Source: Rickettsiales bacterium
GTDB taxonomy: Bacteria; Pseudomonadota; Alphaproteobacteria; Rickettsiales; SXRF01
NCBI GenBank assembly: GCA_041396965.1
Contig: JAWKXN010000001.1
Span: forward strand, 1,302,001-1,366,000
Direction: 5' to 3'
DNA: 64,000 nt
Shown here: one piece after another, positions 53,337 to 61,367 of the stretch
How the letters are laid out: every line of letters starts with the position of its first letter
Position numbering within the stretch: the first letter of the stretch is position 1
Notes under the pieces: model-generated
Databases searched by the model: none
Seen by the model: only the letters and a program-made list of their open reading frames with translations
Told to the model about the DNA's origin: nothing
Translations under genes and position numbers: made by a program

Positions 53337-54350
53337 TCAAGCTTCTACATATCGTATAACATCACCAATCTTTAATCCCGAAAGCTCCGCAACTTCTGGC
53401 TCTATTATAACACCTGAATCGGTCTCCTCCAAAGAGCCTGTATAAACACGAAAATTTGCCAGCTCAACAGTTGAGATTATATATCGCTTATTATAAGAAA
53501 GCTTCTCTACTTTAGCGATTGTAGCTTTTTTACTTTTCCTTACAGTTCGTATCTGACCACGTTCAGCCTGAACAGTAGGACCAGAATCAAAAACATCAAC
53601 ATACCCCTGATAACGAAACCCCTCATTCTCTAGCATCTTAAGAGCGTTATATGAAATATCAAGAGCTACTCCAATAACATCTTGAGCTTTTTTGCCAAGA
53701 AGGCTCACATAAATGGGGTATTTCGGCATTAAATCACTAATGAACTGACCACCCTTTACAGCGTTAGCGAAATCAGCATCCTTAAACTCCATTTGAAAAA
53801 AATTCTTTCCTAGCTCCTGATAAAATGGGGAATCTCCATTTTCATCAATCACCCCTCTTATCTCAGATATAATAATATTTGAGAATAATTCTGGAAATTC
53901 CGCAAGCATCATATAACGACAACGCGACAAAAAACTACCGATACCATCACGACGATATTCTGGCAGAACAAACAAAGATGCTAACTCACTAGCGCCCGTA
54001 TAATCATTTACCAAATGCAAAATACGTTGTTTAGAGTAAACATCAACATCCTTTGATGACTGAACTATAGTTGAAAGTTTATATGAATAAAATGGAAATT
54101 TAATCCCAACATGCGCCACAACACTAGATGTTCCAACAACTTTACCATTATCTGGATCTTCTAAAACCAATAAAAAAACTTCATCACCTTTTACGCTCTC
54201 ATCGCCAGAAAAACTAGCAACCGACTTTTCTATTTTTCGTTTTAACACTTCAGAATCATGAGGAAGAGAGGTCATTCCAATACCAGCCTCACTAGCAAGT
54301 CCCAAAATTTCCTTGTAATCATCTTCCGCTACTGGTCTTACAAAAATCAT
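53337..54350 (-). CDS. astA: AstA arginine N-succinyltransferase
   Basis: 337 residues. IFVRPVAEDDYKEILGLASEAGIGMTSLP at the N-terminus, GASELASLFVLPEYRRDGIGSFLSRCRY as the CoA-binding region and FFQMEFKDADFANAVKGGQFISDLMPKYPIYVSLL are all AstA. It transfers succinyl from succinyl-CoA to arginine, the first step of the AST route of arginine degradation. The aminotransferase upstream could be AstC; astB, astD and astE are not in the window. Confidence 0.93.
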   Translation of the reverse strand: MIFVRPVAEDDYKEILGLASEAGIGMTSLPHDSEVLKRKIEKSVASFSGDESVKGDEVFLLVLEDPDNGKVVGTSSVVAHVGIKFPFYSYKLSTIVQSSKDVDVYSKQRILHLVNDYTGASELASLFVLPEYRRDGIGSFLSRCRYMMLAEFPELFSNIIISEIRGVIDENGDSPFYQELGKNFFQMEFKDADFANAVKGGQFISDLMPKYPIYVSLLGKKAQDVIGVALDISYNALKMLENEGFRYQGYVDVFDSGPTVQAERGQIRTVRKSKKATIAKVEKLSYNKRYIISTVELANFRVYTGSLEETDSGVIIEPEVAELSGLKIGDVIRYVEA

Positions 54351-54357
54351 AAAATAC

Positions 54358-54648
54358 CTATAAAAGAATGTTTTTAATGTCCTGCCGTCCTATTATACTT
54401 ATTATCTCTACACCATCATCCGTAACACGATAGAAAATACTATCAACTCCACATACACCACGCCTATAGCCAGCACAGATATAATTAACGGAAGGATGTA
54501 TATAAGGATTTTCAGCTATCTGCTCAAAATGTTCAAACAACTTTCTGTGATACCTATCCGCCCGTTCCTCACCATATTCTGAAAGACCATAATTGTAGAT
54601 ACGCCATAAATCATCTTTTGCTCTTGCGGTTATCTTATATCTTGCCAT
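54358..54648 (-). CDS. parE: ParE-family toxin
   Basis: 96 residues from the ATG at 54648 (an upstream GTG at 54651 adds one residue). RelE/ParE fold: MARYKITARAKDDLWRIYNYGLSEYGEERADRY, PSVNYICAGYRRGVCGVDSIFYRV and a final IGRQDI. ParE poisons DNA gyrase. It overlaps its antitoxin gene by 14 bases and ends 7 bases before the astA start. Confidence 0.9.
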   Translation of the reverse strand: MARYKITARAKDDLWRIYNYGLSEYGEERADRYHRKLFEHFEQIAENPYIHPSVNYICAGYRRGVCGVDSIFYRVTDDGVEIISIIGRQDIKNILL

Positions 54649-54886
54649 CACGCCTCAGCTTTTCTTTGAACTCCACCAAAATTTCTTCTCCAGTCAAATC
54701 AGTAAAACCGCTTTTTTCGGCTTCTCTTAATTTAGCTCGTACAAACTCAATTTCACTTTGCTGACTGCGAGCCTTACGGATCAGATCATTTATGATCTCA
54801 CTCTTGCTTGAATATTCCTCACTCTCAATAAGCGAATTAAGCCACTCATCATTTGGTGATGTAAAAGAAATACTTTGTCTTATCAT
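54635..54886 (-). CDS. parD: ParD-family ribbon-helix-helix antitoxin
   Basis: 83 residues from the ATG at 54886, where GAGG lies 7 bases upstream. IRQSISFTSPNDEWLNSLIESEEYSSKSEIINDLIRKARS is the RHH DNA-binding part with the ParD layout, then a toxin-binding C-terminus. It represses its own promoter through the palindrome at 54912-54927 and neutralises ParE. Confidence 0.9.
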   Translation of the reverse strand: MIRQSISFTSPNDEWLNSLIESEEYSSKSEIINDLIRKARSQQSEIEFVRAKLREAEKSGFTDLTGEEILVEFKEKLRRDGKI

Positions 54887-54911
54887 ATAAAACCTCATTT
54901 GGTGCTGTTAT

Positions 54912-54934
54912 GAATCAATAATGATTCTATTATA
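54912..54934 (-). promoter_or_regulatory. parDE promoter and operator
   Basis: A perfect palindrome GAATCA-ATAA-TGATTC (54912-54927) lies just downstream of a consensus -10 TATAAT (complement of 54929-54934), i.e. at the transcription start, 26 bases before the parD ATG. This is the place where an RHH antitoxin would block transcription. Confidence 0.7.
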
Positions 54935-54975
54935 CACCAGATTTATGGTTTTATAAAGACATTAAAAACCGAAAC

Positions 54976-56217
54976 CTAAACAGACAAAAACTCTTCCAAA
55001 GCCATATCAAGCCGTTTTATGCCTTTAGCGATCTCATCTTCCTTAATAATAAGCGGCGGCAGGAAGCGTAGCACATTTGGACCAGCCTGCAAAATGAGTA
55101 CGCCATTTTCTCTTGCTATAACCCCTATATCACCTGCCTTGCCATGATATTCTTTTCTAAGCTCAGCTCCAATCATAAGACCACGTCCACGAATATCGGC
55201 AAATAAATTATATTTCTTATTCATATCCTCAAGAGCGGCAAATAACTGTTTGCTTCTGCTGGCTATATTTTTAGCTATCTCCTTTGATTGTAATATATTA
55301 AGCACCTCAAGCGCTACCGAGCAAGCAAGTGGATTACCACCAAAAGTTGAGCCATGATTACCAAATTGGAAAGTATTTTCCACTTTCTGACCATAAAGCA
55401 TCGCCCCAATCGGAATACCACCACCAAGAGCTTTAGCTAGTGTCACCACATCCGGCTTTACACCCTCCTCAGCAAAATGAGAGAATAGCTTACCGGTACG
55501 CATCATCCCATCCTGAATTTCATCAAGTATGAGTAAAGCGTCATGCTTATCACATAGCTGCCTTATATGCTTGAGGAAATCTTTAGCGACTGGAGTTATT
55601 CCACCCTCTCCCTGCACTACTTCCAACATAACAGCGCATGTTTTGTCACTAATCGCTTTTTCAATAGCGGCAAAATCATTAAACGGCACGTAGGTAAAAC
55701 CAGCGGGAACTGGCTCAAAACCGGCTTGATATTTTGGTTGAGCGGTCGCGGTTACCGTAGCCAGCGTCCGTCCGTGAAACGAGCCGATAAAAGTTATAAT
55801 CTCCCTTTCCTCTGGAGGCTTTCCCTTATCAGCGGCGTATTTACGAGCGAGTTTTATCGCTGCCTCATTCGCCTCTCCTCCCGAGTTAGTAAAAAACACA
55901 CGCTTAGCGAATTTGGATGCTTTAATCAATTCCTCAGCTAGCGACACCGCTGGCTCAGTAAAAAACACATTACTAGTATGCCAGATATTATCCGCTTGAT
56001 TAGTTAAAGCCTTTATCAGTTTTTTGTTATGATGACCAAGACTAGTAACCGATATACCAGAGGTAAAATCTATGTAGCTGTTGCCATCACTATCCCAAAC
56101 CTTCGCGCCCTTACCACGAGCGATCACCACCTCACGTGGTTTATAAGCCAGTGAATAATATTTCTGCCCTTTTTTAATGAGTTCCTTAGTTTCCTTACTT
56201 ACGGGATTTTTTTTCAT
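54976..56217 (-). CDS. Acetylornithine/succinylornithine aminotransferase (ArgD/AstC)
   Basis: 413 residues. Class III PLP aminotransferase: GSFHGRT, LLILDEIQDGMMRTGK and the PLP lysine in VTLAKALGGGIPIGA (about 263), plus FGNHGSTFGGNPLACSVA. ArgD (arginine synthesis) and AstC (arginine succinyltransferase pathway) cannot be split by eye; astA just downstream favours a catabolic role. A ParDE module lies between the two genes. Confidence 0.9.
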   Translation of the reverse strand: MKKNPVSKETKELIKKGQKYYSLAYKPREVVIARGKGAKVWDSDGNSYIDFTSGISVTSLGHHNKKLIKALTNQADNIWHTSNVFFTEPAVSLAEELIKASKFAKRVFFTNSGGEANEAAIKLARKYAADKGKPPEEREIITFIGSFHGRTLATVTATAQPKYQAGFEPVPAGFTYVPFNDFAAIEKAISDKTCAVMLEVVQGEGGITPVAKDFLKHIRQLCDKHDALLILDEIQDGMMRTGKLFSHFAEEGVKPDVVTLAKALGGGIPIGAMLYGQKVENTFQFGNHGSTFGGNPLACSVALEVLNILQSKEIAKNIASRSKQLFAALEDMNKKYNLFADIRGRGLMIGAELRKEYHGKAGDIGVIARENGVLILQAGPNVLRFLPPLIIKEDEIAKGIKRLDMALEEFLSV

Positions 56218-56346
56218 AAATATTACCAGTAAAAAAAGTTATTACAACACTACTACAGCATACAGTATGTAGAATCATCTATGCTACAGAATAGCAAAAA
56301 AACAACAAAAACTTCAATGAAATAAAATGAACTTATGACAAGTTAA

Positions 56347-56973
56347 TTATATACTGTGTCCAGCAGCTTCCTGCCGCCCTTTCGCGACTACAGGGGTCGC
56401 GGGTGAAGGTAGAGAGGATAATAAGCTTAGCTCGTCACCCGCCGCTTTACTATAATTTTTACCGCCACTCGTCGTAATAGACGCACTAACAATCTCAGTC
56501 ACTTCTTCTTTCTTACTAAACAATCCACTAACAGCATCAATAGCCCATTTAATAAGAGAACCAATAGCCTCAAAAATCTTTTCCCACCATTTTTTATCTT
56601 TACCAGAATCTTCCTTACCAGCATTCGTATCCTCAGCACCCTCGCCTTGCTTAGTCACCACCGGACTGCTATCATTTTCTGGTTTATTTTGTTTGCTTGG
56701 CTTAGTTGCGACAGGCTCTTCCTGATTTGACGTTACCGGTTTCTCAGTCTTTTCGCTTTTAGGATTTTCATTTTTAGGATTTTCTTTTTCCGCACGCGCT
56801 TTGTTGCTGGAGGCAGCTTTATCCTCAGCACCTTGAGTCTCTATAGCTCTAGCCTCATCAGCTCTTCTTTTTTCCGCTTCTTCATAAAAACGATGTTTCT
56901 CAGTATCCCGTTTGAGTTGATCACTCGGAACAGGTACAGGGTTGGTGTCCTCTATTTTAGTGTTATCAGACAT
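56347..56973 (-). CDS. Orphan Lys/Glu-rich protein with one amphipathic hydrophobic segment
   Basis: 208 residues. Residues 1-125 are low-complexity (Glu, Lys, Pro, Ser, with NPKNENPKSEKTEKP). Then DKKWWEKIFEAIGSLIKWAI and DAVSGLFSKK (about 128-158) form a hydrophobic or amphipathic helix, followed by a Ser/Ala-rich end. The pattern, disordered N-terminus plus one membrane-seeking helix, is seen in some secreted effectors but is not diagnostic. No family is recognised. The promoter has three direct-repeat half-sites and the best-matched array in the window. Confidence 0.65.
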   Translation of the reverse strand: MSDNTKIEDTNPVPVPSDQLKRDTEKHRFYEEAEKRRADEARAIETQGAEDKAASSNKARAEKENPKNENPKSEKTEKPVTSNQEEPVATKPSKQNKPENDSSPVVTKQGEGAEDTNAGKEDSGKDKKWWEKIFEAIGSLIKWAIDAVSGLFSKKEEVTEIVSASITTSGGKNYSKAAGDELSLLSSLPSPATPVVAKGRQEAAGHSI

Positions 56974-57021
56974 AAACTCTAATCTTTTTTACAATCAATT
57001 TATGCACCAATCATAGCACGC

Positions 57022-57066
57022 ATTATACAATAGACGAATGACAATTCTGTTAACATTTCATGACAA
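57022..57066 (-). promoter_or_regulatory. Response-regulator-type triple direct-repeat promoter of the 56973 orphan gene
   Basis: On the minus strand, TTGTCAT (complement of 57060-57066), GAAA, TGTTAAC (57049-57055), AGAA, TTGTCAT (57038-57044): three half-sites on an exact 11-bp period. Exactly 10 bases later is a consensus -10 TATAAT (57022-57027). The ATG follows 48 bases downstream of the -10. This is the clearest member of the set and has PhoB-box geometry. Confidence 0.65.
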
Positions 57067-57136
57067 TGGCTAGCACAAATGACAACACAACAAAAAATAC
57101 CGAATAAACAATGGATTATAGTGTGATTATAGCAAT

Positions 57137-58189
57137 CTAAGCGAACATCTTAGCAAATTGGCGTTTCGCGCGTTTTTTCCAGTATCCACGATGGTAAGCG
57201 TCACTAGCAAGCAATGGCAACACACTGGTCGCCTCAGCGTAAACCATCTGCTCATAAGCTGTATCTACCTTACCCCATGAACAAGCCTCTTTTAATGTAC
57301 TGGAACTACAAGCGCCATCACGTGAGTCAGCGACCGTGATTTGCACGGCGTATTTATGCATATCAACTTCCTCACCAAGAATTTCCGCGCACACCACAGT
57401 ATCCTGTACAAAATTTTTCGGCACACCACCACCAATCATCAGTAACCCAGTAGTACCAGCTTTAATTTTAATCTCGGTAAGCTCATGAAAATCAGCGATA
57501 GAATCAATGGTCATATATGATTCTTTCGCTTTTTTACGCTCCGCCTGATGTTTAACCAAACCAAAACCCGCTGATGAGTCAGTAAACGCCGGACAGAAAA
57601 TCGGCACGTCATTCTCATAAGCGAGCTGCACCAAAGAATCTTTTTTCTTGGCATTCTTAGTAAGCCACTTACCCATTTCACGAATAAAAGCACGTGAGGA
57701 ATAAGCACCAACCGGCAGGCTATCAGCAATTTCTTTTATGGTATGGTCACAATGTTGCAGCTCTTCCTCATCAATATAAGTATCATAAATACGATCTATA
57801 TAATTATCCCGCAGATATTTATCGTCAATGAACTGACTACCCTGATAATGCTTAAAGCCAAGCGCCTCAAAGAAATCCATATCAACTATGGAGGCACCGG
57901 TCGCCACAATAGCGTCCACCATATTATTTTTAACAAGGTCGGTATATAATTTCATACAACCACCAGCGGAAGTAGAACCAGCCATAGCTAGAATTATTGA
58001 ACAACTCTCATCAGAAAGCATCATATTATAAATTTCCGTAGCCTTAGCGAGATCACGTGAGGTAAACGACATGTCCGCCATCTGCCCCACTATTGGACGA
58101 GCGTCAAATGACGTAATATCAATATGCTTAACTTCTTTAGCGAGCATTTGTTGTTTTTCACTGGATTTTTTCTTTGCGCCTTGCTGCAT
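57137..58189 (-). CDS. Deoxyhypusine-synthase-family protein
   Basis: 350 residues. The DHS fold is evident: IILAMAGSTSAGGCMKLYTDLVKNNMVDAIVATGASIVDMD, FTDSSAGFG and LMIGGGVPKNF. The active-site lysine motif EACSWGKV (K307) matches EAVSWGK of eukaryotic DHS, so it should be active. DHS transfers the aminobutyl group of spermidine to eIF5A, which bacteria lack. Bacterial homologues probably make a polyamine such as homospermidine, so the acceptor here is unknown. Single-gene unit. Confidence 0.88.
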   Translation of the reverse strand: MQQGAKKKSSEKQQMLAKEVKHIDITSFDARPIVGQMADMSFTSRDLAKATEIYNMMLSDESCSIILAMAGSTSAGGCMKLYTDLVKNNMVDAIVATGASIVDMDFFEALGFKHYQGSQFIDDKYLRDNYIDRIYDTYIDEEELQHCDHTIKEIADSLPVGAYSSRAFIREMGKWLTKNAKKKDSLVQLAYENDVPIFCPAFTDSSAGFGLVKHQAERKKAKESYMTIDSIADFHELTEIKIKAGTTGLLMIGGGVPKNFVQDTVVCAEILGEEVDMHKYAVQITVADSRDGACSSSTLKEACSWGKVDTAYEQMVYAEATSVLPLLASDAYHRGYWKKRAKRQFAKMFA

Positions 58190-58377
58190 TTTATATCCTC
58201 ATCAGTCTATAAGTTTTGTTATAAGTCTTTTTATTACCCGAAAACTACACATTCTAATGGTAATAATATCTATGTCCAGTTTATTATACACACTATAGAT
58301 AATTTTTACACACGATATAAACACATTAATATCAATAAGTTAAACAAGAAAAACCTATGTAACAATCAATTTAGTGA

Positions 58378-58410
58378 TTGTCATTAAACTGTAACTATAT
58401 TAATTATAAA
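58378..58410 (+). promoter_or_regulatory. Response-regulator-type direct-repeat promoter of the 58482 orphan gene
   Basis: TTGTCAT (58378-58384), TAAA, CTGTAAC (58389-58395), then 9 bases and a -10-like TATAAA (58405-58410). Same 11-bp geometry as the virB3 promoter. It is preceded by an inverted repeat CAATCA-N6-TGATTG (58363-58380). The rest of 58190-58481 shows no gene. Confidence 0.6.
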
Positions 58411-58481
58411 GCCCGTGTTAGAAAATAGGTGATATAAAAAAACATTAAATTATATTAATTTATTTAACAATGGAGAGAAAA

Positions 58482-58664
58482 ATGTCAGAAGATAACGCAA
58501 AACCAGCAAATCCTGGTCATAAGATATTAGAAATAATGAGAGATATGGAGCATAAAGGTCAGCCTATATCGAGAATTGAAGGCGGCACTGAAGCTACAAC
58601 CCCAACAGCAGCGGAAACAACTCCACCCCAAGCTAAAGCTCCATCAAATTCAAAAGAACTATAG
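58482..58664 (+). CDS. Small orphan protein, candidate T4SS-co-regulated factor
   Basis: 60 residues from the ATG at 58482; an earlier ATG at 58470 would be part of the ribosome site, since GGAGAG sits 5 bases upstream of 58482. Sequence MSEDNAKPANPGHKILEI then a short helix with MRDMEHKGQPIS and a Thr/Ala/Pro tail. No family. Style and promoter box match the other three orphan proteins and the virB operon. Confidence 0.55.
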   Translation: MSEDNAKPANPGHKILEIMRDMEHKGQPISRIEGGTEATTPTAAETTPPQAKAPSNSKEL

Positions 58665-58709
58665 TTTATTCCGCAGCTATTATTTAGCTTATTGTAAAAG
58701 ATAGGTATA

Positions 58710-58904
58710 ATGGGTAAAAGACACAAAAAACCTTCCGTTGATCTGGGGGATACGCGCTTCGCTAGCCCTGAAGGGCGGGATCTGCAACGAGAGCAAGAAC
58801 CGCTTGACGTTAATGCTCTTCTTGCTGAAATTCGAGCAAGAAGTAGTGATAACTCTACCCAAAAGCTGAGCAAGAGATCTCACAAGTCATGGGGAAGACG
58901 TTAA
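58710..58904 (+). CDS. Small basic hypothetical protein
   Basis: 64 residues, MGKRHKKPSVDLGDTRF at the start and a Lys/Ser/Arg-rich end (KLSKRSHKSWGRR). An LDVNALLAEIRARSS helix is in the middle. It lies 45 bases after the 58482 gene on the same strand and ends 4 bases into the convergent xerC. Unknown family; basic character suggests nucleic acid binding. Evidence for expression is its position and a weak AGG upstream. Confidence 0.5.
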   Translation: MGKRHKKPSVDLGDTRFASPEGRDLQREQEPLDVNALLAEIRARSSDNSTQKLSKRSHKSWGRR

Positions 58905-59833
58905 GCGCGTGGGTGAGCGTTTTTATAAGCAGCGAGCAAACGGTTTTTGTCTACATTAGTATAGCGCTGAGTAGTGGATATACTGGCATGTCCAAGCAAT
59001 TCCTGAATTGAGCGCAGATCACCACCTGCCGCAAGCAAGTGAGTGGCAAAGCTATGGCGGAAGGCGTGTGGTGTTGTCGTATCTGGCAAATCTAGCCGGT
59101 TTCTTAAATTACGAATCTGCCGCTGAAACACACCAGCGTCTAGCGTCTTTCCTCTAAGTCCAAAAAATAACGGGCTGTCCTGAGTCAATTTATACGGACA
59201 TAGTGACATATATTCAGATATAGCCTTTTCCACCACTGGAAGTAACGGCAATTTACGCTGCTTATTACCCTTACCAGTAACTATTATGTAACCATCCACG
59301 CTAATATCTAATTTTTTAAGCGACAATGCCTCACTTATACGAAGCCCACAACCATAAATAAGACTAAGCAGAGCGAGATCACGCGCACCAACCCATTCTT
59401 CGGAATTACCTTCTCCAATACCACTTACCGCCTTTTCCGATTGTTCCTCATCAAGAGCTCGTGGCAAGGCTTTTTTAAGTTTTGGTGAACGTATATGGAA
59501 TATAGCAGCGTTTTTGACTCTACCCTGCTTTTCCAAATAGCGGAAAAAACTCTTAACCGCCGACAGAGCGCGAGCATTTGACGATGCTTCATACTCACTA
59601 TTTGTTACTCTTTCAGCTAGCCAAGCACGTATATCTCTATTATCCAACTCCCGAAGATGATTAATACCTACACTTTCCCCAAGATGCGATGAAAGGAATA
59701 CAAAAAAATTATTAATGTCATTTTTATAAGAAATAATAGTATGGTCAGAAACATGCTTTACATTTTCAAGCCACTCCCACCATGATTTTATAATGCCGGA
59801 AAGACCGGACGATACAGGAAGTCCTTCACTCAT
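58901..59833 (-). CDS. xerC: XerC-type tyrosine recombinase
   Basis: 310 residues from the ATG at 59833; an in-frame ATG at 59851 adds 6 residues. Catalytic residues: Arg in GCGLRISEAL, Lys in GKGNKQRKLP, HAFRHSFATHLL (HxxR), LGHASISTTQRY with the nucleophile Tyr. An N-terminal SAM-like domain with SYKNDINNFFVFL precedes. XerC/XerD resolve chromosome dimers at dif. The DUF484 gene directly upstream is the standard partner of xerC, which favours XerC over a mobile integrase. Confidence 0.92.
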   Translation of the reverse strand: MSEGLPVSSGLSGIIKSWWEWLENVKHVSDHTIISYKNDINNFFVFLSSHLGESVGINHLRELDNRDIRAWLAERVTNSEYEASSNARALSAVKSFFRYLEKQGRVKNAAIFHIRSPKLKKALPRALDEEQSEKAVSGIGEGNSEEWVGARDLALLSLIYGCGLRISEALSLKKLDISVDGYIIVTGKGNKQRKLPLLPVVEKAISEYMSLCPYKLTQDSPLFFGLRGKTLDAGVFQRQIRNLRNRLDLPDTTTPHAFRHSFATHLLAAGGDLRSIQELLGHASISTTQRYTNVDKNRLLAAYKNAHPRA

Positions 59834-59846
59834 CACCGCCCCTAAC

Positions 59847-59871
59847 ACCATTCACCATTCACCATTCACCA
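59847..59871. repeat. Short tandem repeat before xerC
   Basis: Three copies of the 7-base unit CACCATT between the DUF484 stop and the xerC start region. It is too short to be a functional array and may merely vary the spacing to the xerC ribosome site. Confidence 0.5.
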
Positions 59872-59872
59872 A

Positions 59873-60589
59873 TTATATAGTAAGATCATCCAAATATTTA
59901 TCAAGTCGCGAAGCGATAACCTTAGCCATAAAATTAAGCAATTCCATTCCCTGCCCTTGATGGAACCTTTCTTTATGACGAACTCCAAGAGCAAGTATTA
60001 TATTTTTCCCGACCATTTGCGAGTCCAAACGCAGCAAAGCGCAAGATGCCGCCAAATCTTCACAATCAATAAATATCTGCTCAAACCCTATCGGCTCTGA
60101 AGCTTCTGTATCACCAAACAATAATACATTCTTATGATTGCCAAATAAAATATCAGCAATCCCAGAATCAATAAATACTATACCCGAATAATTATGCTCC
60201 CCATAAGAAGTATCAAGCTCAGAGTCAGATTCTATAGCTATGCGCACTATATCAAGATCAAAAATACTAAGCATATCTATAGTAAGAAATTCCAGCAACC
60301 GCTCAAGATCGTGAAACTGGATAAGCTTAAGCACCGCATCATGAACCTGCGACTGTACCGATAAATTATCACGACAATAGTCAACCAGCATATCATAACG
60401 CTGGCTAAGATTTTTGGAATTATTTTGCAAATTTTTAAGCAGGTAATGCTGGAAGTCCTCTACCCCACCACCAAGTTCCCGCTTTGGAGCCGGAATATTA
60501 TGCAGAAAATCAGGATGCGTCCTTATATACTCACGCACCTGACTTTCTGTTATGTCAATATTTTGTCCTAACTTCTGTTTACTACTCAC
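59873..60589 (-). CDS. DUF484 family protein
   Basis: 238 residues from a GTG at 60589. VREYIRTHPDFLHNIP at the N-terminus, a long coiled region (LLKNLQNNSKNLSQRYDMLVD) and a GAF-like C-terminal domain ending LLNFMAKVIASRLDKYL fit DUF484, found directly upstream of xerC in most alpha- and gammaproteobacteria. Function unknown; 39 bases before the xerC start. Confidence 0.85.
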   Translation of the reverse strand: MSSKQKLGQNIDITESQVREYIRTHPDFLHNIPAPKRELGGGVEDFQHYLLKNLQNNSKNLSQRYDMLVDYCRDNLSVQSQVHDAVLKLIQFHDLERLLEFLTIDMLSIFDLDIVRIAIESDSELDTSYGEHNYSGIVFIDSGIADILFGNHKNVLLFGDTEASEPIGFEQIFIDCEDLAASCALLRLDSQMVGKNIILALGVRHKERFHQGQGMELLNFMAKVIASRLDKYLDDLTI

Positions 60590-60642
60590 GAAGTGATTCC
60601 TTACTTATCTAGTCTGCACAAATTACTAAGTAAACTCTTTAA

Positions 60643-61038
60643 TCAATTTTCCAACGCCTGAATAACCATATATGGGGCTTTGTCAATAACCCGTAAATAT
60701 GACCTAGCAGCGCTATCAGGATACTTGGCTCCTTGCTCCCAATCCCGCAATGTTCCAATAGGAACATGAAAACTATTCGCAAACTGTTCCTGAGTCATAT
60801 GTAACCTCAACCTTATTTCTTTCAAGTTTGGAACAGATCTAAATTTTTTCAACTCATCATCAGTAAGTGGTAAATTATCAGGGTCAGACAGCGCTGCTTT
60901 TTCTATATCTTCCTCAGTCATATTCTCTACAGCCAACCAATCAGTCTCATCCTTAATAGACATATTATCTTTAGCAGAAATGTTCATAATCGTTCCATCT
61001 GATATTTTTTCAACTATTGTAGTATCTTTCTTTTTCAC
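60643..61038 (-). CDS. XRE-type antitoxin partner of BrnT
   Basis: 131 residues from a GTG at 61038, which has a strong GAGGAGG 9 bases upstream. The N-terminal half is acidic with TEEDIEKAALSDPDNLPLTDDELKKF, the C-terminal half is a helix-turn-helix with LHMTQEQFANSFHVPIGTLRDWEQG. So it is an XRE-like DNA-binding antitoxin, not the ribbon-helix-helix BrnA that usually pairs with BrnT. It overlaps brnT by 29 bases, which supports pairing. Confidence 0.82.
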   Translation of the reverse strand: MKKKDTTIVEKISDGTIMNISAKDNMSIKDETDWLAVENMTEEDIEKAALSDPDNLPLTDDELKKFRSVPNLKEIRLRLHMTQEQFANSFHVPIGTLRDWEQGAKYPDSAARSYLRVIDKAPYMVIQALEN

Positions 61039-61282
61039 TAGCCTTAGCCCTCCTCGCGGAAATAATTCGCATTTTGCTTTTTCTATCAGTATGAACAACA
61101 ACCACTACAATACTATCTTTAATCATTCCTATCGTTTTTATTCTAACCTCACCATATTCCGGTTTAGTACTATCATACTCCAAACGGTTAGGATCATCAA
61201 AAACAGCAATCGCCGCTACAAAACTTATACCATGCTTTTGTAAATTACTCTCTGCCTTATTATCATCCCATTCAAATAACAT
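61010..61282 (-). CDS. brnT: BrnT-family toxin
   Basis: 90 residues. FEWDDNKAESNLQKHGISFVAA at the N-terminus, VFDDPNRLEYDS and RIISARRAKASEKERYY at the end are the BrnT signature, a RelE-fold ribonuclease that stops translation. It comes first in the operon, before its antitoxin, as is usual for brnTA. Its promoter has a 15-bp palindrome between -35 and -10. Confidence 0.88.
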   Translation of the reverse strand: MLFEWDDNKAESNLQKHGISFVAAIAVFDDPNRLEYDSTKPEYGEVRIKTIGMIKDSIVVVVVHTDRKSKMRIISARRAKASEKERYYNS

Positions 61283-61298
61283 ATAAAGACCCGATGTT

Positions 61299-61328
61299 AT
61301 TATATACTGCCTAGCAGTAGCAAGTCAA
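61299..61328 (-). promoter_or_regulatory. brnT promoter with operator in the spacer
   Basis: On the minus strand TTGACT (complement of 61323-61328) and TATAAT (61299-61304) are 18 bases apart. Between them lies a perfect palindrome TACTGC-CTA-GCAGTA (61305-61319), in the right place for repression by the XRE antitoxin. Confidence 0.7.
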
Positions 61329-61367
61329 GTACAATACACGATAAGAAAATAGCTATAAGAACAAGAG

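Noticed and set aside
58559..58883. Coding frames on the minus strand opposite the two small genes before xerC
   Set aside because: No ribosome site, odd composition, and they lie antisense to better-supported small genes.
59847..59871. CRISPR-like or regulatory tandem array
   Set aside because: Three 7-base units without spacers; no CRISPR array or cas gene is visible anywhere in the window.
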